A DNA stretch of 64,000 nucleotides from NCBI GenBank assembly GCA_900208305.1, contig OAPG01000001.1, forward strand, positions 2,480,001-2,544,000. The letters are read 5' to 3'. The notes under the pieces were generated by a model that saw only the letters and a program-made list of their open reading frames with translations, was not told the DNA's origin and did no database searches. This DNA is from Melanopsichium pennsylvanicum. Taxonomy: Eukaryota > Basidiomycota > Ustilaginomycetes > Ustilaginales. The number at the start of each line of letters is the position of its first letter. The stretch's first letter is position 1. Both the position numbers and the translations under genes were made by a program. Positions 1 to 11,376 of this stretch are shown in pieces.

Positions 1-1
1 C

Positions 2-1600
2 TCAGCACAAGCCTACGGATACACCCCTGACTCTTATGAGACCGCCTCTTACAATACTCCCAATCCCTACGATCAGTCTGCTACATCACCTGCTGGCCAG
101 CCTCCATATGCACCGCCCCTTCATCAACCTCCCCTATACTCTCAAGACTACAATCCTGCCGGCGCTCCCCTCTCAACAGGTCCACCTGCACCCTCATTTG
201 ACAATCAGGCCTACGGTCCACCTTCTTCGCTCGGTCAACCACCTTACCGACCTGGTCCTCCCCAAGGCTCGTACGGTCGACCTCCCTTCTCTCGTGACGA
301 AGGCGGCCCCGGCTTCAGAGGTGGTCGCGGCGGTGGTCGTGGTGGTCGTGGTGGCGGGCGTGGTGGTCGCGGAGGCGGTGGAGGTGGCAGAAATGACGAC
401 GATGAAAAGCCATGCCGCACACTTTTCGTCCGCAGCATCAACTTCGAAACCGATTCCGAATTTGTCGAGCAACAGTTCAAGCAATTCGGCGAGATCAAGA
501 CCTTCTTTGACATGGTCAACAAGCGTGGTATCGCTTTCATCACCTACTACGACCTTCGTGCCGCACGAGACGCTATGCTCGCTATGAAAGGCGCCATTTT
601 CGGTGGTCGTCCCATCAATATCCATTACTCGCTCCCTCGCGAAGAGGACAAAGCTCAGCGCTGCGATCGCGACAAGAACCAAGGAACCCTGTTCACCGTA
701 CTCAAAGCAGGCAACGATGACCTCTCCGACAACGCTCTCCATCAGGTCTTCTCAGAGTTTGGCGACCTCAAGAAGATTCGCGACTATCCTGGACAGAGAA
801 ACAGTCGGTTTGTCGAGTACTTTGATAGCCGTGCCTGTCAGCTCGCCCACGATCGACTCAACGGCCAGTCGTACTTGGGTGGCCAGTGGGATCTCAAGTT
901 TGCCTGGGATGTGGTCACCGATGAAGACATGGAATGGGCTCAAGGACCGGCAAACCAGCAAGCCGGCGGACAACTCGGCTTCCAGGCCGGTCCCCCTGGC
1001 ACTCAATCACGCTGGGGCCAATCGGGACCACCTCCCGCTGATTACTCTGGCTTCGAAGCAAACGGTCCATCTGGTGGAGCTCCGCCAAGTTTGGGATACG
1101 GTCGAGCTCCCATTCCTCCTACCGGTGCGCCTGTCGACAATGGATGGGGTAGACGCGCAGGATCTTCTGGCTCTGGCCCGTCTGCAGCTCTTTCTCCGAC
1201 GCCTGCTCCTGCCGCCGCACCGGGTCAAGCAGCAGACGCTGGCGACGCAAACCGACTCGAACAGGCTCAGAAGGTACAAGCATTGCTCGCCTCCCTCGGT
1301 GCTGCTTCGAAACCTCCTGCAGCTGCTACGTCCACTCCCCCTGCACCCTCTGCATCCAGCCCACCCGCACGTAGCCCACCTCAGGCGCACGTACCAGCTC
1401 CGTCGGCTGCTCCTGGCCTTCCTCCCAACATCGCCGCCCTGCTTCAGTCTGCGGCTGGCGCTCCTAAACCCATGCAGCCACCCAAACCTCAATCACCGCC
1501 CACCTCGAACGCTCAGGCTTCGACACAGGACGGCGGTCAACAATCGGTGCACCAACTTTTGAGTATGCTCAATCAAAACCGCCCTCCCCGTCCTTCTTAG
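2..1600 (+). CDS. Mei2-like RNA-binding protein with two RRMs (5' end outside window)
   Basis: The frame is open from base 2, so the start lies to the left; 532 codons are visible before the TAG at 1598-1600. Order seen: a Pro/Tyr/Gln-rich N-terminal stretch, an RGG/GGRGG box (about 305-390), a first RRM beginning CRTLFVRSINFETDSEF (about 415-640) with RNP1-like RGIAFITYY, a second RRM (about 680-905) beginning GTLFTVLKAGNDDLSD, then a Gly/Pro/Ala/Gln-rich tail. The spacing of the two RRMs, the RAARDAM signature and the NQGTL linker match the RRM1-RRM2 pair of Mei2-like proteins, which regulate mRNA fate in meiosis and development. The third C-terminal RRM of canonical Mei2 is not seen. Family-level function is inference; the RRM assignment is firm. 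Confidence 0.85.
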   Translation, partial: SAQAYGYTPDSYETASYNTPNPYDQSATSPAGQPPYAPPLHQPPLYSQDYNPAGAPLSTGPPAPSFDNQAYGPPSSLGQPPYRPGPPQGSYGRPPFSRDEGGPGFRGGRGGGRGGRGGGRGGRGGGGGGRNDDDEKPCRTLFVRSINFETDSEFVEQQFKQFGEIKTFFDMVNKRGIAFITYYDLRAARDAMLAMKGAIFGGRPINIHYSLPREEDKAQRCDRDKNQGTLFTVLKAGNDDLSDNALHQVFSEFGDLKKIRDYPGQRNSRFVEYFDSRACQLAHDRLNGQSYLGGQWDLKFAWDVVTDEDMEWAQGPANQQAGGQLGFQAGPPGTQSRWGQSGPPPADYSGFEANGPSGGAPPSLGYGRAPIPPTGAPVDNGWGRRAGSSGSGPSAALSPTPAPAAAPGQAADAGDANRLEQAQKVQALLASLGAASKPPAAATSTPPAPSASSPPARSPPQAHVPAPSAAPGLPPNIAALLQSAAGAPKPMQPPKPQSPPTSNAQASTQDGGQQSVHQLLSMLNQNRPPRPS

Positions 1601-4054
1601 CTCCAGTTGTATCGTAGCTTCGGCTTCCTTCGTTGTCGTTCCGTAGTGCTTTTCGGGCAGGAGCAGGGAATTCCAACTTAGGTATCGACATGCTCTCAGT
1701 CACATGGATTGAAATGTAATTTGTGTATCACTCGGATTCAAATCGTTTGCTTCGTCGACCACAGAGTTGAGAATTGGGCCTCACTTCTGCGCGAGGTGGG
1801 GATACGACGTTCGATGAGATGAAGAGGCAAGCCCCCCTTTCGTTGGCGTCCCGTGCTGTTCACTCGGTCTTGCTTGGACACGGGTATCGCCACATCTCAA
1901 CGCAACCTATCTGTGGGACGAGACAGTCGGGTAACTCACCCCTGACAAAAACAAAACACTTCAGCAAAGTCACTTGGACACAGTAGCATTCGGGGGAAAT
2001 CAGACGACGAAGAAGGATACGAGACACACAATCGCACGAAATGCATTATTCCTCGCTCCTGCTCCAGTACATGTCTACTGAAACTTCTCTTAAACATGGC
2101 TTAAGAAAAAGTTCTTTCGACAGAGACTTGATCTGCTTCTCGCTTGAGCTTGAGGAGTGCAAACCATTGATTGCGACTTTCTTCTGATCCTTCATCTTGA
2201 ACGATTCAACTTAATGACTCGTTGATCTCAGGGTGAGCGTGAGATTGGATGATTGAATGATTTGAATTGGGCGAAGAGAAAGAAGCTCTGCAAGGGAATA
2301 TATTTCGTTTTATAACTTTGGGAAAATAGATCCGAGCATCGGGCATCTCTCAGATGGAAAGGCACAGACGAAGGATCGTGCTCGTAGCTCATTTTAGTCA
2401 GAAAGCATTATTACGAGCTTACCATAGCTAGGACACGTTCGTCGGATGGATGGCACAGCCACAGGTGGGCACAACCGATCGCATGCGGACGACTAACAAC
2501 GCCATTTCTGCAAGCAAGCCTACAGTATTGTATCCAAGACTGTTTCAACATGGCCCAACCACTTCTTGCCTGGCCCTTTTCCGGGTGTAACACGCCTTCA
2601 TCGATACTGGCAGGGAGCGGGTTACAATTCGGGGACAATCTTGATAGATTGGAACGAGATGCCGTAGAGAGGTACCGACCTCATTCTGACATTTGGCCTT
2701 TTGTAGAGTAGGGATATTTCGTGAGCTAGCAGCTCAGCCTCTCCTTCAACGCCTCAAACCCACATCGTCAGGCACAGTTGCACCGCGATACGAAGGACGC
2801 AAAAGAGCTTTGCGGATGCAGACTCAGCCCTAATCATTTGCACTTGTTTTCCATGGTGCATTGTACAGTACATGGGCTCATCGAGGAATTTTGCAGGCGG
2901 AACATGTTCAAGTGCACATGCCAGGACGGCAGGAAGGCGGATCCCTCTTCATTTGTTAGCTTTCGCTTCATAATCAAAGCCCGATATCTTTTAATCATGA
3001 GATCGATGGTCGAAGCATTGTAGCACTTGACGTACTGTATACATCTTTCAACTTCCTCGGGTCTGCTTGTGAAGGTCCTGTGGTATATCCAAACAGTTCC
3101 TCGCTTTACTCAGTTCAGCTGTTTCTACACGACTGGTCGCGCTTCAGGTCCTTCGATGGCTTTGTGGAGAGAAGCTTGGGCTTCTTAAGTATCAAACTCA
3201 ATACCTTTGCTCAGCTTAGCCCAACCATTCGTTAAGGAAATGAGCTTGGAAACCTACCGAGAACAACGAGGTGCTGAACAGGCTTGCCTCGAAGAAGTAC
3301 GACTTTTCATTAAAGAGACAACCATCAAGGAGATAGAGTGCTAGACTGAGGGATAGCTGCATTCGAGTCGGTCAACATTTCTTCGATATGGTGAGAAAAA
3401 CCTTTCTAAGTGATGCTATGGCAGAATCAGCTCGTCAGCTACGGAGGCATTGCACTTCAATACCAGTGGCGTCGCCTTGCCACGAACTCGAAATAGTCGT
3501 GCCCATCCACAGAATTTAAATATTATCATCTCGTCGACCTGCTCTTGCTCTCTACCTTCAGAGAGAAGGTGAAAGAGATAAAGTGCAGGTGGGTGAAAGA
3601 CGAACATTGATCTCCTTCCGATCGAGACTATCATTTTGCTCTCGGCTGTTCGCAAGTGCTGGCAATCTTTGAACGGTACCCTCTGAAAAATTCATACAGT
3701 ACCAGCGACGGATCTCAGTGTTGGTCTTACTGAACAGAACTGTTTAGTACACTGCCTTCATCATCTTGATGAAGAGCAGCTCAACGATTGTCTCAACAGC
3801 GGAAAAGGGTGGGTCCGTTGTGGCTGACAAAAGTTCGACCCACACTAACTCTGATATGAAGTTGTCTTTACGTGTCGTCTTTGCATCCCTTTTTGCCTCC
3901 CTTTTTAAGGGCAGACAAGAAACGGCGAACATCTCGAGACCCCCTTTTCTCTTGCTGCGTCCTCTTTCTCTTAGCATTCTTCAGGTTTCTTGATAACTCT
4001 CGCTCACTTCGAGGCAACCAAACAGTGCTGGCCTCTATCATTCGGGACTACACG
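1601..4054. other. gene-poor interval, 2.4 kb
   Basis: Only short ORFs without recognisable domains or fungal coding bias occur here on either strand. The left part should hold the 3' UTR of the Mei2-like gene and the last 200 bases the promoter and 5' UTR of the glycine-rich protein gene. I see no RNA gene, repeat array or transposase signature. Confidence 0.5.
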
Positions 4055-5836
4055 ATGAGAGCTCTTCTCTCGCTTAACATGACCAAGCTGCTGGCTTTGC
4101 TCTTGGTCCTTATGCCTTTCTTGCTTGTCGCAGATGGTCATCAGTACATTGACAATATGCCGCACCAGATCAGAATGGTTCGGTAAGTTCCACACTCTCC
4201 CTGCTCTCTCTCTTTTCCTCCTCACTTGACTGACGCAATGTTCATTCGAACATGACTTTATTTTCCTGCACAACAGTCATCGCCGAATCGAATCGCGATC
4301 ATTCATGTCTTGGATGACGCACATTTCGGATAAAGCCTCGGACTGGATGTTCGGTTCAGTCCACAATCCCGCCAATGACGAATCTCACATACCCAAGCCA
4401 GCCGTCGGCGGTGTTGATGTGCTTCCCAAGATGCCTTACCCTTATGCCACCGGTATGATTCCTCGTCTGGCTAGCGAAACCCTGAGCGGTAACGGTCTGG
4501 TTGGAGGTTGGATGTGCATACACATCCAGCCGCCGGGTAATGCTCAGGCTAGCTTGACCCGTGAGGGTGGGGCTAGTGGCGGCGGCTCTGGTGCCGGGGG
4601 TGGTGCTGGTCTTGGAGCCGGGGGTGGTGCTGGTCTTGGAGCCGGGGCTGGTGCTGGTCTTGGAGCCGGGGGTGGTGCTGGTCTTGGAGCCGGGGGTGGT
4701 GCTGGTCTTGGAGCCGGGGGTGGTGCTGGTCTTGGAGCCGGGGGTGGTGCTGGTCTTGGAGCCGGGGCTGGTGCTGGTCTTGGAGCCGGGGGTGGTGCTG
4801 GTCTTGGAGCCGGGGTGGTGCTGGTCTTGGTGCCGGGGGCGGTGCTGGTCTTGGAGCCGGGGGTGGTGCTGGTCTTGGAGCCGGGGGTGGTGCTGGTCTT
4901 GGTGCCGGGGGTGGTGCTGGTCTTGGTGCCGGGGGTGGTGCTGGTCTTGGTGCCGGGGGCGGTGCTGGTCTTGGAGCCGGGGGCGGTGCTGGTCTTGGAG
5001 CCGGGGGTGGTGCTGGTCTTGGAGCCGGGGGCGGTGCTGGTCTTGGTGGAGGGACAGGATCTCCGTACCTCGGTTATGGCGGCTACTATGGGTCTGGAGG
5101 AGGAGCTGGAGGCATGAACAGCGGGACCGGAATGGGTAGAGGCGGAGGTAGCAGTGGATATTCAGGCGGCAATGGTTTGCTCAGCGGCTCAGGAAGCATG
5201 GGAGGCGGCAGTGGAGGCAATTACATGAGCGGAAGCGGCATAGGAGGTGGAAATGGTTACTCCAGAAGCGGTTTCGGTACTGGCAGTGTGGGTAATGGCG
5301 TCGGTACTGGCGATTTTGGTGCTGGCGGTAGTCAAGGCGGCTCCATTCCCCCCGGCTACATCCGCTACCAAGGCCAAGTGATGACCATCGCTCAATTTCA
5401 GCAAGCTCTCGCATCTGGTGCACCGTCTGGAGGCTCCTCGTCGCCCTATGTCCGCCGTCGAAGTTTGTTTTCATCCGACTCGTCCTCTCTGTCTACCAAT
5501 ACCTTCCTTGACAAGCGCCAAGCACCCGATTCTGCACCTCCTGCACTTGATTCTGCGCCCCCTGCTGACAAAAAACCGGCAAAGATCTTCATGTGCATCA
5601 ATGGCGATCCAGACGTCCCACCTATCAAGTTCAACACAATGACCGGTCTCAAAATCCGCGATCCCGAAGCCCAGCAGGATGGGGTGGTCGAGATCACGAA
5701 TCTTCCCAACTACCAAATGCCGTGGATGCCCTTCCTCCCCACCGCAGAAATGTGGGAAGAACAGCAAACATTAATGTTAGCTCAAGAAGAAATGATCGAG
5801 ACGAACATGACCACTACCCCGCCTCGGTCTCGTTGA
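4055..5836 (+). pseudogene. secreted glycine-rich repeat protein, frame broken in a minisatellite
   Basis: Exon 1 (4055-4182) starts at ATG 4055 (second ATG at 4079) and encodes a hydrophobic signal peptide, MTKLLALLLVLMPFLLVADG; a GTAAGT intron follows (4183-4276, 94 nt). Exon 2 runs on with a conserved N-terminal part, then 19 copies of a 24-bp unit encoding A-G-G-G-A-G-L-G. The tenth copy (4809-4831) has one G fewer, so the glycine-rich reading moves from frame 3 to frame 2. From there the sensible frame continues through a Gly/Ser region, a run of Ser/Pro, and a non-repetitive C-terminus to TGA at 5836. RRRS and DKRQ look like Kex2-type cleavage sites, as in processed repeat effectors or wall proteins of smuts. 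Either a sequencing or assembly error in a G run or a true null allele explains the break. The function is unknown; secretion is well supported. Confidence 0.75.
4593..5047 (+). repeat. 24-bp minisatellite, 19 units, inside the glycine-rich gene
   Basis: Nineteen tandem units start with GCCGGGG and end CTTGG(A/T). Nine perfect-length units (4593-4808) are followed by one 23-nt unit (4809-4831, four instead of five G after GCC) and nine more 24-nt units (4832-5047). Units differ mainly at GGT/GGC/GCT and at GGA/GGT. As the unit is a multiple of three and lacks stops, every forward frame stays open, giving V-L-V-L-E-P-G-V in another frame. Confidence 0.95.
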
Positions 5837-6879
5837 ATCATCGATTCGTCCTTTGCAGCAAGAAGTGGCCCTGTTCCTTATCTGCTTATTTGGGCGTCGA
5901 AATTGATGCACGCTACAGTGTGTGTCTCGCTTTAGTTCCTCCAGTATATCGCTCAATCCAAAACTCTGATGATATTTTATTCGAAGATCCGTGTGCTTAC
6001 AAACAGGAGTTCCTGCTGGATCGAGTATTTGCGACTATTGCTGGGACTCGCGTTTCGTATCGATGCAAGAATACTCCATGCTGCGGTGGGATGTAGCGAG
6101 GTCAGCATGTGTTTCGGTCCCAATGGCCGTATAGATTCGCCTGAGAGATCAGTCAATGTCAAGTATCGCAATTAGAGCATTCCCTTTTTTCCGTGCGTTG
6201 CAATGCAGCATGCTGGCACCACGACTCTGTTAACGATCCAACTTGGCAAAAGTGGTGCCACCAGCAGATACCGAGCTGGATCTGTACTTCTATCAGGCTC
6301 GAGGAGCGATGTTTCGTCACAGTGAGAATTTGCGGCGCAAGCATGTACAATAGCGGCAAAGGAGTAGGACTACATGAAGATTGTGGTTAGATGCGGACAG
6401 AACGACGCTTACTTCGAAGAGAACGATGAATGTTCCCGCTTGCCTTCTTCCAGTTATACAATGCGGCTTTGCGCTCCGCTGAGAAAGTGTGGAGCGGAAT
6501 TTCTAGAGGATCGACACTCTCATGAGGGCGCCGATTGCCCAGCACCCGCACTGTAATTCGCTGATATCGTCAGAATAGTGCCTGAAGCGATTTGACGCAA
6601 ATATGAGGATGTCGAGAGGATTTAGTTCGACGCAAACGCAATACTCATGCAAAGCAAGCCCTGCCTCTTTGCCAAAATTATACAGAAGGGAAGGACTGTC
6701 TTCTTTGTAATCCTTATGCAGCCTATGTGTAGCTCCTCCTAACAGCTGCGCTGTCGTCCTCAAATTTTGCATTAGGTCAGCATCAACGCCGAAAACTTCA
6801 CGGGGTAACGCACCCTCTGAGGGGCACGCAGTTGTTGGTAGGTTATAATGTTTCTTTCACACTTTATACATATGTAGAC
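5837..6879. other. gene-poor interval, 1.0 kb
   Basis: 3' flank of the glycine-rich gene and 5' flank of the tRNA. Small ORFs on both strands have no recognisable product. No repeat structure is seen. Confidence 0.45.
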
Positions 6880-6969
6880 GCCCCAATAGATTAACGGTCA
6901 AATCGTACCCTTCACACATGGAGGTCCCTACAATCGGGTAAGCTCTCGGTTCGATTCCGAGTTGAGGCA
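6880..6969 (+). tRNA. tRNA-Val (anticodon CAC) with an 18-nt intron
   Basis: A full cloverleaf can be drawn. The acceptor GCCCCAA (6880-6886) pairs with TTGAGGC (6962-6968) with one C-A mismatch. The D stem is GATT/AATC with loop AACGGTCA (A14, GG, A21). The anticodon stem TACCC/GGGTA (6906-6910 / 6936-6940) is perfect only if an intron (6917-6934) is removed after position 37, leaving loop TTCACAC and anticodon CAC (6913-6915). The T arm CTCGG/CCGAG holds loop TTCGATT, giving a perfect B box GGTTCGATTCC. Discriminator A6969 is followed at once by seven T, a Pol III terminator. The mismatch at acceptor position 4-69 leaves room for it being a decayed copy. Confidence 0.8.
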
Positions 6970-6976
6970 TTTTTTT
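6970..6976 (+). terminator. Pol III oligo-T terminator
   Basis: Seven T residues directly follow the discriminator base of the tRNA, as expected for RNA polymerase III termination. Confidence 0.8.
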
Positions 6977-9711
6977 ATTTTGTCATCTCGAATACGATAG
7001 GAAAAGGAGGAACCTTTACCGAGTCAAGGGTCTCGACATATGTCAAGTAACGCAGGTTGATAGTACACTGTTCCTGCACGAAGGTTGGACGACACGTCTG
7101 TTTCGCATTCCCTAGTATCGCCTCGGTAGGCTAGCTATAAACACAATTCTTGGCCAATCTGACTGTGGCACAATATGCTTAACCGAATTGAATGACAGGA
7201 ATTTTGCCCTGAAACGTGAACAGCTTGATCGAGGAGCACCTCCGCTACCGGGTTTTGAATTGCGCATGCTTCAACATGCCGTGCAGTTGTCCGCTGTTAT
7301 TAGCCGAGCACCAGTCCAGCAATGGTTTGATTTCGTCGAACGGGTCCGAACAACTGCAGCCAACATTTCCAATTCACTATGCAGAGAAGCTCCAGATAAT
7401 ACAACCATTCGCCCCTTTTGGCGTTCGGCAAGGAGAAGACACACGTGCAGAAGTCCTGACGCTACTGCCTCATTTTCGACAGCCCACACAAGATCAAATG
7501 TAAGAGACGTTCTCGACGCGCCCAGGCTTTGATGAAGACATCGTTTTCCGGCCAACAGCATGGACCATCTTGATACTCTATAGTCACACACTTGCCGTCA
7601 TGCCTGCTGTGACGGATGACTGTGGGACGCATCAAACGCTTGCAGCAAAGCTTGCCGCGATTCATCGATTCTGCATGACGTTCTTTACTCCAAAGCAGCG
7701 AAACGTACGGTCAGAAGAGGCAACTGCTGTGTTGCTCTCCTCTGTACGCAGAGCAATCATACCCTCAACACGGTGTGCACTTGAATCACCTTTGAAAAGG
7801 TCGAGGAATTGCGCCCTGTATTAGCACGTGCATCCGAACGCCCAGCACCTGGAAAACGATGGCATTACTTAGCATCTCCTGCGAGCATTGGGCGATGTCC
7901 AGGTACAACAGATCTACTGGCTTGGTAGTGTACTCTTTCTAGGTCATCATCTACCAGAGGATTAGTCAAGGCTGCGAGAGGTTTTAAATTATGGCCCACT
8001 GTCAATGGCTACCGCTGCGTTTCGAATCTTGGGATGTAGAATATCACACCAACTGCAGACTGCAGCAGCAGAGGTCGTTCATAATTATAGGGGTATCATT
8101 CCAGGGACTTCGTCTGCCAAGAATGATTCATTTTGCTTTCTCCTCTTTTCAGTATGAAATTGCGTCAAAGCACGTGGAGGGAGGGGCAGCAACCTAAACC
8201 AACAGAGTGCATATGATTGCGTCCGCCGCGAATGGTTATTCAACTGTCCGCAGACATATGGGTTTGATACGCGGCTTCTTACGTATCTCGAGAAAATACA
8301 GCCTCTTTTTATCAGTGGATCAGTCGATGGAAGGCAACATCACAGACCCGATCCCTTTACGATGCGGTATTCTTCAAAACATGATCCGATGTCTGCTCTT
8401 ACGATATCACTCTTGTGCCCTTGATTGCCTATGCTCGCACTTCTCAGGGTGGCGATCTTTATCGGGACAAACATTTCCTTTGCCGGAAGATGTTTTCGCC
8501 GTAGTCAAGAACAAGCGCAATTTGACAGCCTTCTGGGACTCACTTGACTTGTGCGGGATGGCTTCTCACGCCAAAAATGAGCAGGAATGAGCTTCAAGCT
8601 TTCTTCTCCGCACGCAAAGTGACGTAGGAGAAGGGAACCTTTTAGACGAGAACATTTTGTTTCCATCAACCGTTGATGACAATGCGGAGCGCGCACATCT
8701 TGAACCCATTTTCCGTCTAGATGGTGGCATATGGTATGCAAGAATCGAAAATAAGCTTGTCAGTATGCAGGCTAAGGTCCATATTCTCTCGGCGAGATAC
8801 ACTTCGCAAACAGCGATTCCCTCTTGCTTACCAAGCTATGGCATTCGGTACACCTTTGTCCTCTGCCACACTCTTCAGCTCAGAGTCAACAAAATGATCA
8901 AACCTTACCTCTGTTGCCGCCTCCGCATCTGTTCACGGTACGAGATTGTAGCCCCACCTCATCTTGGAGTTTTTGATGTCACATCCACAGGATACATGTG
9001 GATAGACCTGTTCGGCGAGGTCTTGTTCAATTTTACTAACGATTGACGATTGTTGGCAGTGCAATTTTCGTGCGCCGTCTCTTGAGTCTTTCATGTGGGA
9101 TGAATATGAGGCCATACCAGCCCACTTGATCATCCAACATGGTCTGTACCATGACGCGCCTGTATCTTAACGGAGATGAACAGTATGATGACTGCTCAGT
9201 CACACTGTGTAGATGCTTTGTAAGCTCAAATGAAAGTTCGCAACAGCAATCTCGGGTCTGCGAACCGTCCAATGGATCAAACGTGGCGCATTCTTATAGA
9301 GGAAAACAGTAGCTACCATTGTCCGTGACAGATCCATCCAGGCAACACTGTGATACCCTTTTTTTCACACTCAAATTGTGCTGCTTTCAACCCTTGTAGA
9401 GTTTTTGTTCTTCTGTGTATCAGGGCCTCACGCCTCACGGCTTAGTCAAATTGCAGAGGCAAGCTAATAAACCTATACGATGAAGACAAAAAAAGAGCGG
9501 CAAGACCTGATGCCTAGCTCTGACAGACTGATCGCAAAAGGCCTAATAGCTATGAAACCTGCAAGAGGGGACTTCTCCAGTTTGTTGAGTGAGAGAGAGC
9601 CACAATGCATAGCCGAACGCCGATCTCGATCAGACCTGCGGAGACAAGAAGGTCTGAGAAAGACAGCCACGCGTAAAGGTGATGATAGACGTAAAAGGTT
9701 TAGATTTGGGC
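6977..9711. other. gene-poor interval, 2.7 kb
   Basis: Several ORFs of 60-130 codons occur on both strands but none shows a known motif, signal peptide or consistent coding bias, and they overlap each other. It could be old degenerate sequence. CpG is present at normal levels, unlike the decayed islands near 20.6 and 57 kb. The last bases are the 3' UTR of delta-COP. Confidence 0.45.
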
Positions 9712-11376
9712 TTAGTTGATAACATAAGTCTCTGCACTAAGCACGCTCTGCTGGGAGAAAGTGGTGCTCGCGCTTGTATCCGTCAATATGACATCTGCCA
9801 CTGCTACGTTTGTAAGCGTCTTTTCGCAAATAAAGTCGACCACCACCGGGAAGAAGACATCCACGTTCTCCGCTCCTTCTGTGACACTGAACTCGAGACT
9901 TCCCGACTTGTTAGCCGAAGAGATGGACTCGAGGCTCCACTCGAGGTTGTTGGTCTCCTCATTGACCGCCCATGAACCATCTGGGCATTCTACACTCGGC
10001 ACGCTGCCCTCTGGCAATGGAATGGCAATGATAACACTTCGCAACTCGCCCAGCTCTTCGTTCTCCAGTTCGTACTCGATGCTTACATCACATCCACCTT
10101 GGCCATTGGGACTAGGCCAGCAGTTGATCGACAAGGGCAACGCGGTCTCGTCTTTGGTGACCATCCTCCATCGCAAGACACCGAGACTCTGGTTGACGGG
10201 GAACGGCTTTCGTGCATCCCTCGGCGCGATGATTCGATCCGAGCCCCAAGCCGCCTTATCCACTTGAGGATTGGTCTTGAACTGGAGATCGCCCGCACTG
10301 AGGACGAGATTGTCGGCATCCGGCTGTGCGAGTTGAATCCTCACCTTGGCAAGCGATGGATCGGTGATTTTGAGGAGCAGGTCACCCTTGATCTCGAGCG
10401 ATTCGAGGCCTCCATCGCGGTTTCCAGAAATGGAGATGCGTTCTTTGATAATGACGTGGATAGGTTCTTGGTGGACAGGGTCGAGGAGATCGAGCGGGTC
10501 AATCGGAGCGGACGTAGCTGATGCTGTTGTAATTACACGGTCGGCACTAGAGGAAGCGGTGGCGGCAGCGAGGGAGGCAGAGGCGGCGTTTGCGGCAGCC
10601 GTGAGTTCGACATCCGCAGCAGCCGCAGCGGCAGCAAGATCACCGCCCATGGCACCGAGGAGGTCGGCACCTTTGGACTTTTTGCCGAGCTGCATTCCTT
10701 TGCCCTTGAAAGGCTTTGCGGCAGGTGTAGAGGTTGAGGAGAAGCCGGTCTGAACGGGAGCCTGTGTGGGTGGTGGTTCGAAACGCTGCTGAACGGCGGT
10801 GTAGCCGCCCGAGGAACCGAAACCGCCAGAGTTGGCGCCCATCTGACCACGTCGTGCAGCATCGCGACGCTGCATCTCGAGCTGCTTGGCACGTCGCTTG
10901 AGCTCCTCCTTTGCTTCCATCTCTTTGTTGCGTTCGATGATCTCTTGAATTTTTTCTTCGTGCGACTCCATCTCGAGGATGGAACGGACCTGGGTGAGAT
11001 TTACATTCTCACGGTAACCCAAGGAAATGATCTCGTCAAATGCACCGAGGAGTTCGAAGCTGTAGCGAAGGACGGAGCTCTCATCGAGAGATCTGCAAAT
11101 GTCGGAAGTGACACGGGCAAAGAGGTGGAGGGTATCGATGTCTTGCAAGATGTTGGAGTTCTTGTTGGTGATGAGGATCATGTACAGATCTTCGAGAGGT
11201 TGATAAACGAAGCGAACTGCATCTGTCTCTACAGAGGTGTGCTGAGAGCCGGCAGAGATGAGCTTGGGAAAAGAAGCAAGAAGACCTTCGATGCGTGATC
11301 TTGGCATGTCACGAAATTGGCGGCTGATGACAGGCTTGCCGCCTCGTGTAGAGACGGACGCTGCGAGAATGACCAT
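9712..11376 (-). CDS. RET2: coatomer subunit delta (delta-COP)
   Basis: Encodes about 554 residues of the delta subunit of the COPI coat, which drives Golgi-to-ER and intra-Golgi retrograde vesicle traffic on the cytosolic face of Golgi membranes. The N-terminus MVILAASVSTRGGKPVISRQ is the conserved longin-domain start (about residues 1-140), with FRDMPRSRIEGLL and LEMESHEEKIQEIIERNKEME leading into a charged helix. A Gly/Ala/Gln-rich linker follows and then a mu-homology domain (about 290-554) starting near VHQEPIHVIIKERISISGNR. I start at ATG 11376 because the family begins there; the open frame extends about 56 codons upstream, but that part is not conserved. Stop TAA at 9712-9714. It shares a 1.1-kb divergent promoter region with the cytochrome oxidase gene. 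Confidence 0.95.
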   Translation of the reverse strand: MVILAASVSTRGGKPVISRQFRDMPRSRIEGLLASFPKLISAGSQHTSVETDAVRFVYQPLEDLYMILITNKNSNILQDIDTLHLFARVTSDICRSLDESSVLRYSFELLGAFDEIISLGYRENVNLTQVRSILEMESHEEKIQEIIERNKEMEAKEELKRRAKQLEMQRRDAARRGQMGANSGGFGSSGGYTAVQQRFEPPPTQAPVQTGFSSTSTPAAKPFKGKGMQLGKKSKGADLLGAMGGDLAAAAAAADVELTAAANAASASLAAATASSSADRVITTASATSAPIDPLDLLDPVHQEPIHVIIKERISISGNRDGGLESLEIKGDLLLKITDPSLAKVRIQLAQPDADNLVLSAGDLQFKTNPQVDKAAWGSDRIIAPRDARKPFPVNQSLGVLRWRMVTKDETALPLSINCWPSPNGQGGCDVSIEYELENEELGELRSVIIAIPLPEGSVPSVECPDGSWAVNEETNNLEWSLESISSANKSGSLEFSVTEGAENVDVFFPVVVDFICEKTLTNVAVADVILTDTSASTTFSQQSVLSAETYVIN

